Made by a program: the position numbers and the translations under genes
Shown: piece by piece, positions 8,192 to 15,489 of the stretch
How positions within the stretch are numbered: position 1 is the stretch's first letter
Layout of the letters: each line of letters starts with the position of its first letter
Origin: Gammaproteobacteria bacterium
GTDB taxonomy: Bacteria; Pseudomonadota; Gammaproteobacteria; Steroidobacterales; Steroidobacteraceae
Reading direction: 5' to 3'
NCBI GenBank assembly: GCA_016874295.1
Contig: VGUH01000011.1
Coordinates: forward strand, 22,879-86,878
Length of the DNA: 64,000 nucleotides
Notes under the pieces: model-generated
The model's database searches: none
Told to the model about the DNA's origin: nothing
The model's input: only the letters and a program-made list of their open reading frames with translations

Positions 8192-9309
8192 GCGCCGACC
8201 AGGCCCGCGATTTCGCCCGAGTGCGCGGCGCCCTCGAGGTCCGCCGCCGCGATGACACAGTCGCCGAGCGCGGCACCGTGCGTCAAGGCGTTGAATGCCG
8301 GGACCTTGAGGTGCTCGCGGATGATGTCGACGCCCACCGCATTGTCGGTCGCCGGCCCGGTGACCGCCGCCGGCTCGATGCCGAAGCGCTCGCGCAGCAG
8401 CTTCACGCCGCCCCAGGCCGCGACCGGGTCGTTCGCCGAGAGCACGACGGCGGTGAGCGCGCCGCGCACGTCCGGCGCGTCGAGGATGGCTTCGACGCCG
8501 TACGCGCCAAGCAGGCCGTCGCCGAGCTCGAACACGATCGCGTCCGGCCGGCCGGCCGCCATTTCCGTCAGCATCGTGCGCGTCAGCGCCGGGCCGTTCC
8601 TGGCCGTGGTTGTGACGATGCCGAAGTCGGTGAAGATCGCCGTGCGGCGCGCCCCGGAATCCTCGAACGCGAGGATGTCGCGGCGCAGCGAGACGCCGGT
8701 CGCCTTGAAGGCGTCGACCACCAGGCCCCGGTGCCGCATGCGCGAGATCATCGCGCTGGCGGCCGCGGTCTTGCCGGCCTCCATGCAGCTGCCGGCGAGC
8801 GCGATGACCGGCACGCCGCCCGTGTCGAGCGCTGCGCCGTAGTCGAGCGCGCGCATGCCGACGCGGGCGGGAACGCCGATCCGCTCGCCGAGATAGGGGA
8901 AGTGCAGGACCGCGCCGAGCACGCGGCAGTCGAATGGCCGGCCATTTTCCGGATTGGCCGAGTCGCAGATCCCGAGCACGCCGCCGATGTTCAGCATCTG
9001 CACCACGTCGCCGGGCGCGAGCCGCGCCGGCACGTGACCCGAGTAGCCGAACAGCGCCTTGCGATGGCCGAGCGCGCCGACCACGACGTCGCCGCGCGAC
9101 AGGCTCGCCATGCGGCCGCTGGTCAGCTCGAGCGTGTTGTACTGCGACTTGTTGGTCAGGATTTCGACCGCGAGGACGGCGCCTTCCTCGCAGGGGATCT
9201 CGCCGGAAATCCGCAGCTCGTGCGACAGCGCGCAGGCCTGCGTCACGGAGGCGATCTTGTCGACGATGATCGCCCGCGTCGCACCGGGCCGGTTTTGACC
9301 GTACTGCAT
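8188..9309 (-). CDS. P-loop protein of unknown function heading the arginine operon
   Basis: Not a recognised arginine enzyme. From the ATG at 9309 the protein is about 373 residues; a further in-frame ATG at 9369 lies beyond argR's start and is less likely. The first ~150 residues are a beta-rich domain (LAVEILTNKSQYNTLELTSG; GDVVQMLNIGGVLGIC). The second half begins VPVIALAGSCMEAGKTAAAS, a Walker A of the BioD/DUF1611-like GxxxxxGKT type, followed by VDAFKATG, TDFGIVTTTARNG and AIVFELGDGLLGAYGVEAI. It overlaps argC by 4 bases and shares the divergent control region with argR. Context suggests a part in acylglutamate formation or in regulation; this is inference. Confidence 0.7.
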   Translation of the reverse strand: MQYGQNRPGATRAIIVDKIASVTQACALSHELRISGEIPCEEGAVLAVEILTNKSQYNTLELTSGRMASLSRGDVVVGALGHRKALFGYSGHVPARLAPGDVVQMLNIGGVLGICDSANPENGRPFDCRVLGAVLHFPYLGERIGVPARVGMRALDYGAALDTGGVPVIALAGSCMEAGKTAAASAMISRMRHRGLVVDAFKATGVSLRRDILAFEDSGARRTAIFTDFGIVTTTARNGPALTRTMLTEMAAGRPDAIVFELGDGLLGAYGVEAILDAPDVRGALTAVVLSANDPVAAWGGVKLLRERFGIEPAAVTGPATDNAVGVDIIREHLKVPAFNALTHGAALGDCVIAAADLEGAAHSGEIAGLVGA

Positions 9310-9339
9310 ATTTATGACATCATACTGCAAGTTTATGCA
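9305..9339. promoter_or_regulatory. Pair of ARG-box-like operators between divergent arg operons
   Basis: Two A/T-rich partial palindromes, TGCATATTTATGAC (9305-9318) and TGCAAGTTTATGCA (9326-9339), repeat with a 21-bp period. That is the spacing of tandem 18-bp ARG boxes separated by 3 bp in known ArgR operators. They lie exactly between the leftward P-loop-argC-argB and rightward argR-argG-argF'-argH units and overlap the likely start codons of both first genes. Confidence 0.75.
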
Positions 9340-9766
9340 GGCGAGGCGCGAAATCATCCGTCGCATCATCTGCGGCTCGCGTGTCGGGCGGCAGGCGGAT
9401 CTCGTGCGTCTGCTCGGCCAGGCGGGCCACCCCGCGACGCAGTCGAGCGTCAGCCGCGACCTGCGCGGCCTCGGCGTCGCGAAGCGCGGCGACCGCTACG
9501 TGCTGCCGGATGAGTCGGGCCCGGTCGTCGACGATTTCTCGAAGGTCACGGCCTTCGTCCGCTCGGCCCGACCGGCCGGGCCGAACATGACCGTCATCCG
9601 CACGACGATCGCGGCGGCCCAGAGCGTCGCAATCGTCATCGACCGGATGGAGTGGCCGGAGGTCGTCGGGACTCTTTCCGGGGACGACACGATATTCGTC
9701 GCCACGGCCGGCGCCAGCGGGCAGCGCCGCCTGCTCGCGCGCCTGCACGACAAGCTGCGAGTCTGA
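9335..9766 (+). CDS. argR: Arginine repressor
   Basis: Hexameric arginine-responsive DNA-binding protein. The frame encodes about 143 residues from the ATG at 9335, or 150 from the ATG at 9314. The N-terminal winged helix shows RREIIRRIICG, then the recognition helix QSSVSRDLRGLGVAKR with the diagnostic SVSRDL. The C-terminal oligomerisation and Arg-binding part (GPNMTVIRTTIAAAQSVAIV, GDDTIFVATA) is present. It precedes argG by 8 bases. Because it begins within the ARG-box pair, autorepression and simultaneous control of both arms are expected. Confidence 0.9.
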   Translation: MQARREIIRRIICGSRVGRQADLVRLLGQAGHPATQSSVSRDLRGLGVAKRGDRYVLPDESGPVVDDFSKVTAFVRSARPAGPNMTVIRTTIAAAQSVAIVIDRMEWPEVVGTLSGDDTIFVATAGASGQRRLLARLHDKLRV

Positions 9767-9774
9767 GCCCCGGC

Positions 9775-11010
9775 ATGCCTGACGCCCCGCACGGCGCGCC
9801 CGCGCCCATCCTCCTCGCCTTCTCCGGCGGCCTCGACACCTCGTTCCTGGTGCCCTGGCTCGCCGAGACCTGCGGCCGGCCGGTCGTCACGGTCACCGTA
9901 AACACCGGCGGCATCGACGCGGCGGCCGCGCAGAAGCTCGAGCAACGCGCGCTGGCACTGGGCGCTGCGTCGCACCATCTCGTGGATGCGCGCCAGGCGT
10001 ATTTCGATCGCGTCCTCAAGTGGCTGCTGATAGGCAACGTCCGCCGCGGCCAGCTCTATCCGCTGTGCGTGGGCGCGGAACGCACGGTGCAGGCGCAGAT
10101 CGTGGCGGAAGTGGCGGGCAGGCTCGGCTCCGGCACGATCGCGCACGGCTGCACGGCGGCAGGCAACGACCAGGTGCGCTTCGAGGTGGCGCTGCGGACG
10201 CTGGCACCAGGCCTCGAGATCCTGGCGCCGGTGCGGGACCGCGCCTTCAAGCGGCCGGAACAACTCGCCTATCTGCAGGCGCGCGGCCTGCCGCTGCCGC
10301 CGCATGGCGCGACCTATTCGACCAATCACGGCCTGTGGGGACTCACCATCGGCGGCCGCGAAACGCTGACTTCCACGGGCTGCATTCCCGAATCGGCCTG
10401 GGTGCTCTCGCCGAATGCGTTCGCCGCGCCCATCGAACCGCGCAAGCTCTCGATCGGTTTCACCCGGGGCGTGCCGTCCGCGCTTGACGGGATTGCGGAC
10501 GAACCGGTCGGCATCATCGAGTCGCTGGAAGCGATTGCAGGCCCGTTCGCAATCGGCCGCGGCATCCACCTCGGCGATACGATCATCGGCACCAAGGGCC
10601 GCGTCGCGTTCGAGGCACCGGCCGCGACCGTGCTGATCGAGGCTCACCGCGAACTGGAGAAACTCGTTCTCGGCGCGCGCCAGCAGCGGGTCAAGGACCT
10701 GGTGGCCGCAGCCTATGGCGATCTCGTGCACGAAGGCCAGAATCTCGATCCGGTCTGCCGCGACATCGAGGCGCTGTTCGCGTCGTCGCAGGCCCGCGTG
10801 AGCGGCACGGTCACGCTGCTGTTGCGGCCGGGATCGGCCTTCGTCGAGGGCGTCGAGTCGTGCCATTCGCTCATGAAGGCGAGCCGCAGCGTCTATGGCG
10901 AGGCCGCCGGCGAGTGGACGGCGGAAGACGCGCGCGGCTACTCGAAGATGCTTGCGCTGCCAGGGGTCTACTGGTCGCGGGCGGCGAACGGCGCCCGGGA
11001 GCAGCCGTGA
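9775..11010 (+). CDS. argG: Argininosuccinate synthase
   Basis: ATP-dependent condensation of citrulline and aspartate. The ATG at 9775 gives 411 residues beginning MPDAPHG. The PP-loop LLAFSGGLDTSFLVP is at residues ~13-27. The substrate region reads GCTAAGNDQVRFE, where classical enzymes have TGKGNDQ-RFE; this variant is seen in the Xanthomonas/Bacteroidetes branch as I recall. STNHGLWGLTIGG and SPNAFAAPIEPRKLSIGF follow. The stop overlaps the GTG of the transcarbamylase gene. Confidence 0.92.
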   Translation: MPDAPHGAPAPILLAFSGGLDTSFLVPWLAETCGRPVVTVTVNTGGIDAAAAQKLEQRALALGAASHHLVDARQAYFDRVLKWLLIGNVRRGQLYPLCVGAERTVQAQIVAEVAGRLGSGTIAHGCTAAGNDQVRFEVALRTLAPGLEILAPVRDRAFKRPEQLAYLQARGLPLPPHGATYSTNHGLWGLTIGGRETLTSTGCIPESAWVLSPNAFAAPIEPRKLSIGFTRGVPSALDGIADEPVGIIESLEAIAGPFAIGRGIHLGDTIIGTKGRVAFEAPAATVLIEAHRELEKLVLGARQQRVKDLVAAAYGDLVHEGQNLDPVCRDIEALFASSQARVSGTVTLLLRPGSAFVEGVESCHSLMKASRSVYGEAAGEWTAEDARGYSKMLALPGVYWSRAANGAREQP

Positions 11011-12020
11011 AGGGCTTTCTCGACCTGGCCGACCTAGGCCGGGAGGGCGTCCTGGACCTCCTGCGGCTCGCCGAGCGGCTGCGCCGCAGCCCGGAACCGA
11101 CGGCGCTCGCCGGTCGCGTGCTGGGGCTCCTGTTCTTCAACCCCTCGCTGCGCACGCTCTCCTCCATGCAGGTCGCGATGACCCGGCTCGGCGGCACCTC
11201 GTTCGTGATCACGCCGGGCACCGGAAGCTGGCAGCTCGAATCACGCGATGGCGTGGTCATGAACGGCGCGGCCGCGGAACACGTGCGCGAGGCGATTCCC
11301 GTGCTGGCCTCGTACTGCGACGCCCTCGGCGTGCGCGCCTTTGCCGACGGCCGGGATCTCGCGCGCGACCTCGCGGAGCCGGCCATCAGCCAGATCGAAT
11401 CGCTGTGTCACGTGCCGCTCATCAACCTGGAATCGGCGGTCAATCACCCGTGCCAGGCGCTTGCGGACTGGAGGACGCTCGACGACCTCGGGGTTCCGCG
11501 CAACGGCAAGCTGGTGTTGTCGTGGGTGAATCATCCGCGCGCATTGCCGCTCGCGGTGCCCGCCGCCGTCGCGCACATGGCGGCGCTGCGCGGCATGGAG
11601 GTCGTGGTACTGCGACCGGATGGCTTCGCGCTTCCGCCGGCGATCATGGAGAAGGCGAGACAAGCCGCGGCGCTCGCAGGCGGCCGTGTCGCCGAAACCG
11701 CGGATCGCGACGCCGCGATTTCGGGCGCACACGTCGTGTACGCGAAGGAATGGGGTCTGACGGCGCCGTACGGGGATGCCGAGGCGGACGGCCGCGCGCG
11801 CGCCGGACTCACGAACTGGACGCTGCGGGAATCCTGGTTCCGCCGCGCGCAGCCCGACTGCCGGCTGATGCACTGCCTGCCGGTGCGCCGCAATCTCGCC
11901 GTCGCCGACGAGGTGCTGGACGGGCCGCGCAGCGTCGTCATCCAGCAGGCGCACAACCGGCTCACCGTGCAGGTGGCCGTGCTGCACCGGCTGCTCGCGG
12001 GCACGGATCCGCAGGATTGA
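11007..12020 (+). CDS. argF': Acylornithine transcarbamylase-like protein with atypical active-site residues
   Basis: A 337-residue aspartate/ornithine carbamoyltransferase-fold protein starting at a GTG coupled to argG. It most resembles N-acetylornithine (AOTC) and N-succinylornithine (SOTC) transcarbamylases: FFNPSLRTLSS, NHPCQALADW, LSWVNHPRALPLAVP, VVYAKEWG and MHCLPVRRN. Three positions are odd. The carbamoyl-phosphate motif reads SLRTL rather than SxRTR. The residue aligned with AOTC Glu92 (SOTC Pro90), which selects the acyl group, is Ala in MNGAAAEH. The residue aligned with the carboxylated Lys302 of Xanthomonas AOTC is Val (LTVQVAVL). It most likely carbamoylates an N-acylornithine; which acyl group is uncertain. 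Alignment is by eye. Confidence 0.8.
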   Translation: MKGFLDLADLGREGVLDLLRLAERLRRSPEPTALAGRVLGLLFFNPSLRTLSSMQVAMTRLGGTSFVITPGTGSWQLESRDGVVMNGAAAEHVREAIPVLASYCDALGVRAFADGRDLARDLAEPAISQIESLCHVPLINLESAVNHPCQALADWRTLDDLGVPRNGKLVLSWVNHPRALPLAVPAAVAHMAALRGMEVVVLRPDGFALPPAIMEKARQAAALAGGRVAETADRDAAISGAHVVYAKEWGLTAPYGDAEADGRARAGLTNWTLRESWFRRAQPDCRLMHCLPVRRNLAVADEVLDGPRSVVIQQAHNRLTVQVAVLHRLLAGTDPQD

Positions 12021-12044
12021 CGCCATGATCAACGGCGCAGTCGC

Positions 12045-13253
12045 GTGAATCGGCTCTGGGACAAGGGCAAGGAGCTCGACCACCGTGTGCTCGCGTTCAC
12101 CGCGGGCGAGGATCATGCGCTCGACGCTCGCCTGGTCAGCCACGACGCACGCGCATCCATCGCGCACGCGGAGATGCTGGCGCAATGCGGTCTGTTGCCG
12201 CCCGCGGATCTTGAGCGCATACGCGAGGGTCTCGCGTCGCTTGCGGCGTCGCACGCGCGCGGCGAGTGGAGCGTCACGATCGAGGAAGAGGACGGTCAGA
12301 CCGCGCTCGAATCACGCCTCACCGCGCTCATCGGCCCTGCGGGAGGGCGCATCCACCTCGGGCGCTCGCGCAACGACCAGGTGCTCGCGGCGCTTCGCCT
12401 CTATCTCAAGGACGCCGTCGCCACGCTGATCTCGGGCACGTTTGCGGTCGCGGACAGCCTGCACGCTCTCGCCCGCCGCCAGGGCGAGGTGATGCTCCCG
12501 GGCTACACCCACGGACAGCAGGCCATGCCCTCGAGCGTGGAGCTCTGGGCGCATGGCTTCATGTCCGAGGTCCAGGACGACGCCGAAGGGCTCCGGCGGT
12601 CGCTGCGCCGCATCGACCTGAATCCGCTCGGCTCGGCGGCGGGCTTCGGCACGCCCGGCCTGCCGATCTCGCGCGATGCGACGCGCGAACGGCTGGAATT
12701 CGGCCAGGTCCAGGAGCCCGTCACCGCCGTCCAGCTCTCGCGCGGCAAGGCCGAGGCGCAACTGTTGTTCGAAATCACGCTGCTACTCAACGACCTCGGC
12801 CGTCTGGCCGCCGATGTGCTGCTTTTCAACACGCGCGAGTTCGGTTTCGTCGAGCTGGACGCCGGTCACACGACCGGCTCGTCGATCATGCCGCAGAAGC
12901 GCAATCCCGACGTGTTCGAGCTGGTCCGCGGGCGCGCGGCAACCGCGACCGGCTGCCTCGTCGAGGCGCTCGGGATTTTCTCGCGGCTGCCGTCCGGCTA
13001 TCACCGTGACCTGCAGCTTCTCAAGGCGCCGCTATTTCGCGGCATCGACGTCTGCGGCGAGGTGCTCGCGGTCCTGCCCGTGGTGCTCGACGGGCTGCGA
13101 TTCCGGCCGGAGCGCATTCGCGTCGATCCGGCGATCCACGCGACTGGTCGCGCGAATGCCCTGGCCGCCGGCGAGGGGCTGCCGTTTCGCGAGGCCTACC
13201 GGCGCGTCGCCGCCGAGCTTTGCGCATCCGTCACGCCGGGCGCCGAGCGCTGA
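12045..13253 (+). CDS. argH: Argininosuccinate lyase
   Basis: Cleaves argininosuccinate to arginine and fumarate, ending the pathway. It has 402 residues from a GTG at 12045. Motifs in order: SVTIEEEDGQTALESRL, HLGRSRNDQVLAALRLYL, GYTHGQQAMPSSVELWA and the fumarase-superfamily signature GSSIMPQKRNPDVFE. It is somewhat shorter than the common ~460-residue form. No clear Shine-Dalgarno precedes the GTG; a 7-codon frame (ATG at 12025) ends in a GTGA overlap with it and might provide coupling. Last gene of the argR-argG-argF'-argH unit. Confidence 0.93.
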   Translation: MNRLWDKGKELDHRVLAFTAGEDHALDARLVSHDARASIAHAEMLAQCGLLPPADLERIREGLASLAASHARGEWSVTIEEEDGQTALESRLTALIGPAGGRIHLGRSRNDQVLAALRLYLKDAVATLISGTFAVADSLHALARRQGEVMLPGYTHGQQAMPSSVELWAHGFMSEVQDDAEGLRRSLRRIDLNPLGSAAGFGTPGLPISRDATRERLEFGQVQEPVTAVQLSRGKAEAQLLFEITLLLNDLGRLAADVLLFNTREFGFVELDAGHTTGSSIMPQKRNPDVFELVRGRAATATGCLVEALGIFSRLPSGYHRDLQLLKAPLFRGIDVCGEVLAVLPVVLDGLRFRPERIRVDPAIHATGRANALAAGEGLPFREAYRRVAAELCASVTPGAER

Positions 13254-13268
13254 CCGGCGGCCTGCACG

Positions 13269-13781
13269 TCAGGGCGGGCGACGCAGCGTCAGCGGCCGGG
13301 AGCCGAGTTCGAGCACTTCGCCGGGCACGCCGAGCGCGTGCCAGTCCGCGATGCGCTGCTGAACTGCGGGCGGGAATGGCGCGCTGCGGACGGTCGCATC
13401 CTGACGCACGTGAATCAGCATCACATCGACGACCGCGGCGATCTCGCCCGTGCCGGCGGGACGCATGGCGAGCAGCAGTCGCAGTCGCTTGGCGTCGAAT
13501 TCCGCCGGGTACCAGTCGATCCGCAGGCGCTCGCCTCCCTTGATCTCGCGCAGGAATCGCAGGTGCAACTCGAGGGTATAGAGCGTGCAGTGCGTGGCGC
13601 GGCGATAGGACTCGTCGATGCCGAGATCATCCATCAGCGCATCGATGCTGGCGCTCGCGATAACCGCGAAGTACCCGTCGCGCAAGTGGCCGTTGTAGTC
13701 GATCCAGGCCGGATCGACGCCGCACTCGTGCGGCCCGGGCGGCCAGGCAGGCGGATGGCGTCCACTGCTGTCGGGATTCAC
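13269..13781 (-). CDS. Hotdog-fold acyl-CoA thioesterase, betainyl-CoA thioesterase-like
   Basis: About 170 residues from a GTG at 13781; in-frame ATGs at 13844 and 13895 would extend into the divergent gene and are less likely. The 4HBT-type motif VDPAWIDYNGHLRDGYFAV (substrate-binding Asp and Asn-Gly-His) is clear, followed by YTLELHLRFLREIKGGERL. The same pattern occurs in the thioesterase domain of carnitine degradation enzymes (betainyl-CoA hydrolysis). It is divergent from a methyltransferase and two methylglycine dehydrogenase-like genes, so release of glycine betaine is a reasonable but unproven role. Confidence 0.7.
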   Translation of the reverse strand: MNPDSSGRHPPAWPPGPHECGVDPAWIDYNGHLRDGYFAVIASASIDALMDDLGIDESYRRATHCTLYTLELHLRFLREIKGGERLRIDWYPAEFDAKRLRLLLAMRPAGTGEIAAVVDVMLIHVRQDATVRSAPFPPAVQQRIADWHALGVPGEVLELGSRPLTLRRPP

Positions 13782-13881
13782 GTGGGGTGCGCCCGTATTT
13801 CGGCTTTCCTTCGAGGGTACACTATGGCTCACGCGGGCATCCATGAAAAAGCGCCCCGCGACCAGCAGGATGCATGCCGCC

Positions 13882-15483
13882 ATGAGCGAAACCACCCCGC
13901 GATGCCGTCGCCCTCCCGGCCGCGAAGCGCGCCGTGCCGAGCGTTCCGGCCCGCTGCCCGATCACCTGCGCCCGGTGCGGCCCGGCATGCCGAGCGGGCG
14001 CTACCAGCCGCTCACGCAATCTGACATCGAGCAGATCCATCGCACGGCGCTGCGCCTGCTGGCCGAGGTGGGCCTGGCGGACGCCACCGATTCGGGCATC
14101 GAGATCATGACCCGGGCCGGCTGCGAGCTGACCGGTACCGGCCGGCTGCTGTTCCCGCGTTCGCTGGTCGAGGACACGCTCGCCAAGGCGGCGCGGCGGT
14201 TCGTGCTGCACGGGCAGGACCCGCGGCACGACATGGAGCCCTGGGGCAAGCGCGCGTACTTCGGCACCGCGGGCGCGGCAGTCAATATCGTCGATGCGAC
14301 GGGCGCTTATCGCGAATCGCGGATCCAGGACCTGTACGACATCGGCCGGATCGTCGATGTCATGGAGCACATCCATTTCTTCCAGCGCGCCGTCGTGCCG
14401 CGCGACCTGCCCGACCCCTTCGACATGGATTTCAACACCTGCTACGCCTCGGTCATGAGCACGACCAAGCACGTCGGCAGCAGCTGGGTAAATCCAGCGC
14501 ACCTCGAGGCCTCGCTGCAGATGCTGCACGCGATCGCCGGCGGCGAGGCTGAGTGGCGCGCGCGGCCCTTCGTCAGCCAGTCCAACTGCTTCGTCGTGCC
14601 GCCCATGAAGTTCGCCGCGGACGCCTGCCGCTGCCTCGAGGGCGCCGTGCACGGCGGCATGCCGGTGCTGCTGCTGTCCGCGGGACAGGCCGGGGCCACG
14701 GCGCCGGCGGCGCTCGCCGGCGCGCTGGCGCAGGAAGTGGCCGAGGTGCTCGCCGGGCTCGTGTACGTGAATGCGATCAAGCCGGGACATCCCGCGATAT
14801 TCGGCACCTGGTGTTTCGTGTCGGACCTTCGCACCGGCGCGATGTCCGGCGGCAGTCCGGAACAGGCGCTGCTGTCGGCGGCGGCGGGCCAGATGGCGAA
14901 CTTCTACGACCTGACCGGCGGCACCGCCTCGGGAATGACCGATTCGAAGCTCGCCGATGCCCAATCCGCAGGCGAGAAGGCGCTGAACCATGCGCTGGTC
15001 GGCAATTCCGGCGCCAACCTCATCTATGAATCCGCGGGCATGCACGCGAGCCTGCTGGGCTACTCGCTGGAGAGCCTGGTGATCGACAACGACATCATCG
15101 GCGCGACGCAGCGGACGATCAAAGGCATCGAAGTCAGCGACGACCGCCTGTCGTTCGAGACCATCCAGGACGTCTGTCTCAATGGACCGGGTCACTTCCT
15201 CGGCAGCGCGCAGACGCTGGAACTGATGCAGACCGAGTACCTGTATCCGTCAGTGGGCGATCGCCGCAGCCCGAACGAGTGGATCGAGCAGGGCTCCATG
15301 GACGCGCTGCAGCGGGCGACGCTGCGGGTCCGCGAGATCCTCGGCACGCATTACCCGAGCCACGTCGGCGAAGCCGTCGACGCCGAGATCCGCCGCCGTT
15401 TTCCCGTCAAGCTGCCGCGCACCGCGATGCAGCCGGCGCCCGCTCCGGGCGTTGCGCGCGCCGCGCTGCAGGGCTCTGCCTGA
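13882..15483 (+). CDS. MttB-family (trimethylamine methyltransferase-like) protein, non-pyrrolysine
   Basis: About 533 residues from ATG 13882; ATGs at 13843 and 13870 are also possible. The sequence fits the MttB superfamily: LTQSDIEQIHRTALRLLAEV near the start, VMSTTKHVGSSWVNP, GGMPVLLLSAGQAGATAP, NPGH-like NAIKPGHPAIFGTW, and a C-terminal GPGHFLGSAQTLELM. No in-frame TAG is present, so it belongs to the non-Pyl branch that demethylates quaternary amines such as glycine betaine. No cognate corrinoid protein or reactivase gene lies nearby. A minus-10-like TACACT is at 13818-13823. It is followed after 6 bases by the first flavoprotein gene. Confidence 0.8.
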   Translation: MSETTPRCRRPPGREARRAERSGPLPDHLRPVRPGMPSGRYQPLTQSDIEQIHRTALRLLAEVGLADATDSGIEIMTRAGCELTGTGRLLFPRSLVEDTLAKAARRFVLHGQDPRHDMEPWGKRAYFGTAGAAVNIVDATGAYRESRIQDLYDIGRIVDVMEHIHFFQRAVVPRDLPDPFDMDFNTCYASVMSTTKHVGSSWVNPAHLEASLQMLHAIAGGEAEWRARPFVSQSNCFVVPPMKFAADACRCLEGAVHGGMPVLLLSAGQAGATAPAALAGALAQEVAEVLAGLVYVNAIKPGHPAIFGTWCFVSDLRTGAMSGGSPEQALLSAAAGQMANFYDLTGGTASGMTDSKLADAQSAGEKALNHALVGNSGANLIYESAGMHASLLGYSLESLVIDNDIIGATQRTIKGIEVSDDRLSFETIQDVCLNGPGHFLGSAQTLELMQTEYLYPSVGDRRSPNEWIEQGSMDALQRATLRVREILGTHYPSHVGEAVDAEIRRRFPVKLPRTAMQPAPAPGVARAALQGSA

Positions 15484-15489
15484 CACGCC

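Noticed and set aside
8188..9309. Calling the P-loop protein a dethiobiotin synthetase or a confirmed DUF1611/DgcN protein
   Set aside because: Only the Walker A region is alike; the N-terminal domain does not match either and there is no biotin context.
12025..12048. A seven-codon frame MINGAVA before argH as a real leader gene
   Set aside because: Too short and without control codons; noted only as possible coupling to the GTG of argH.
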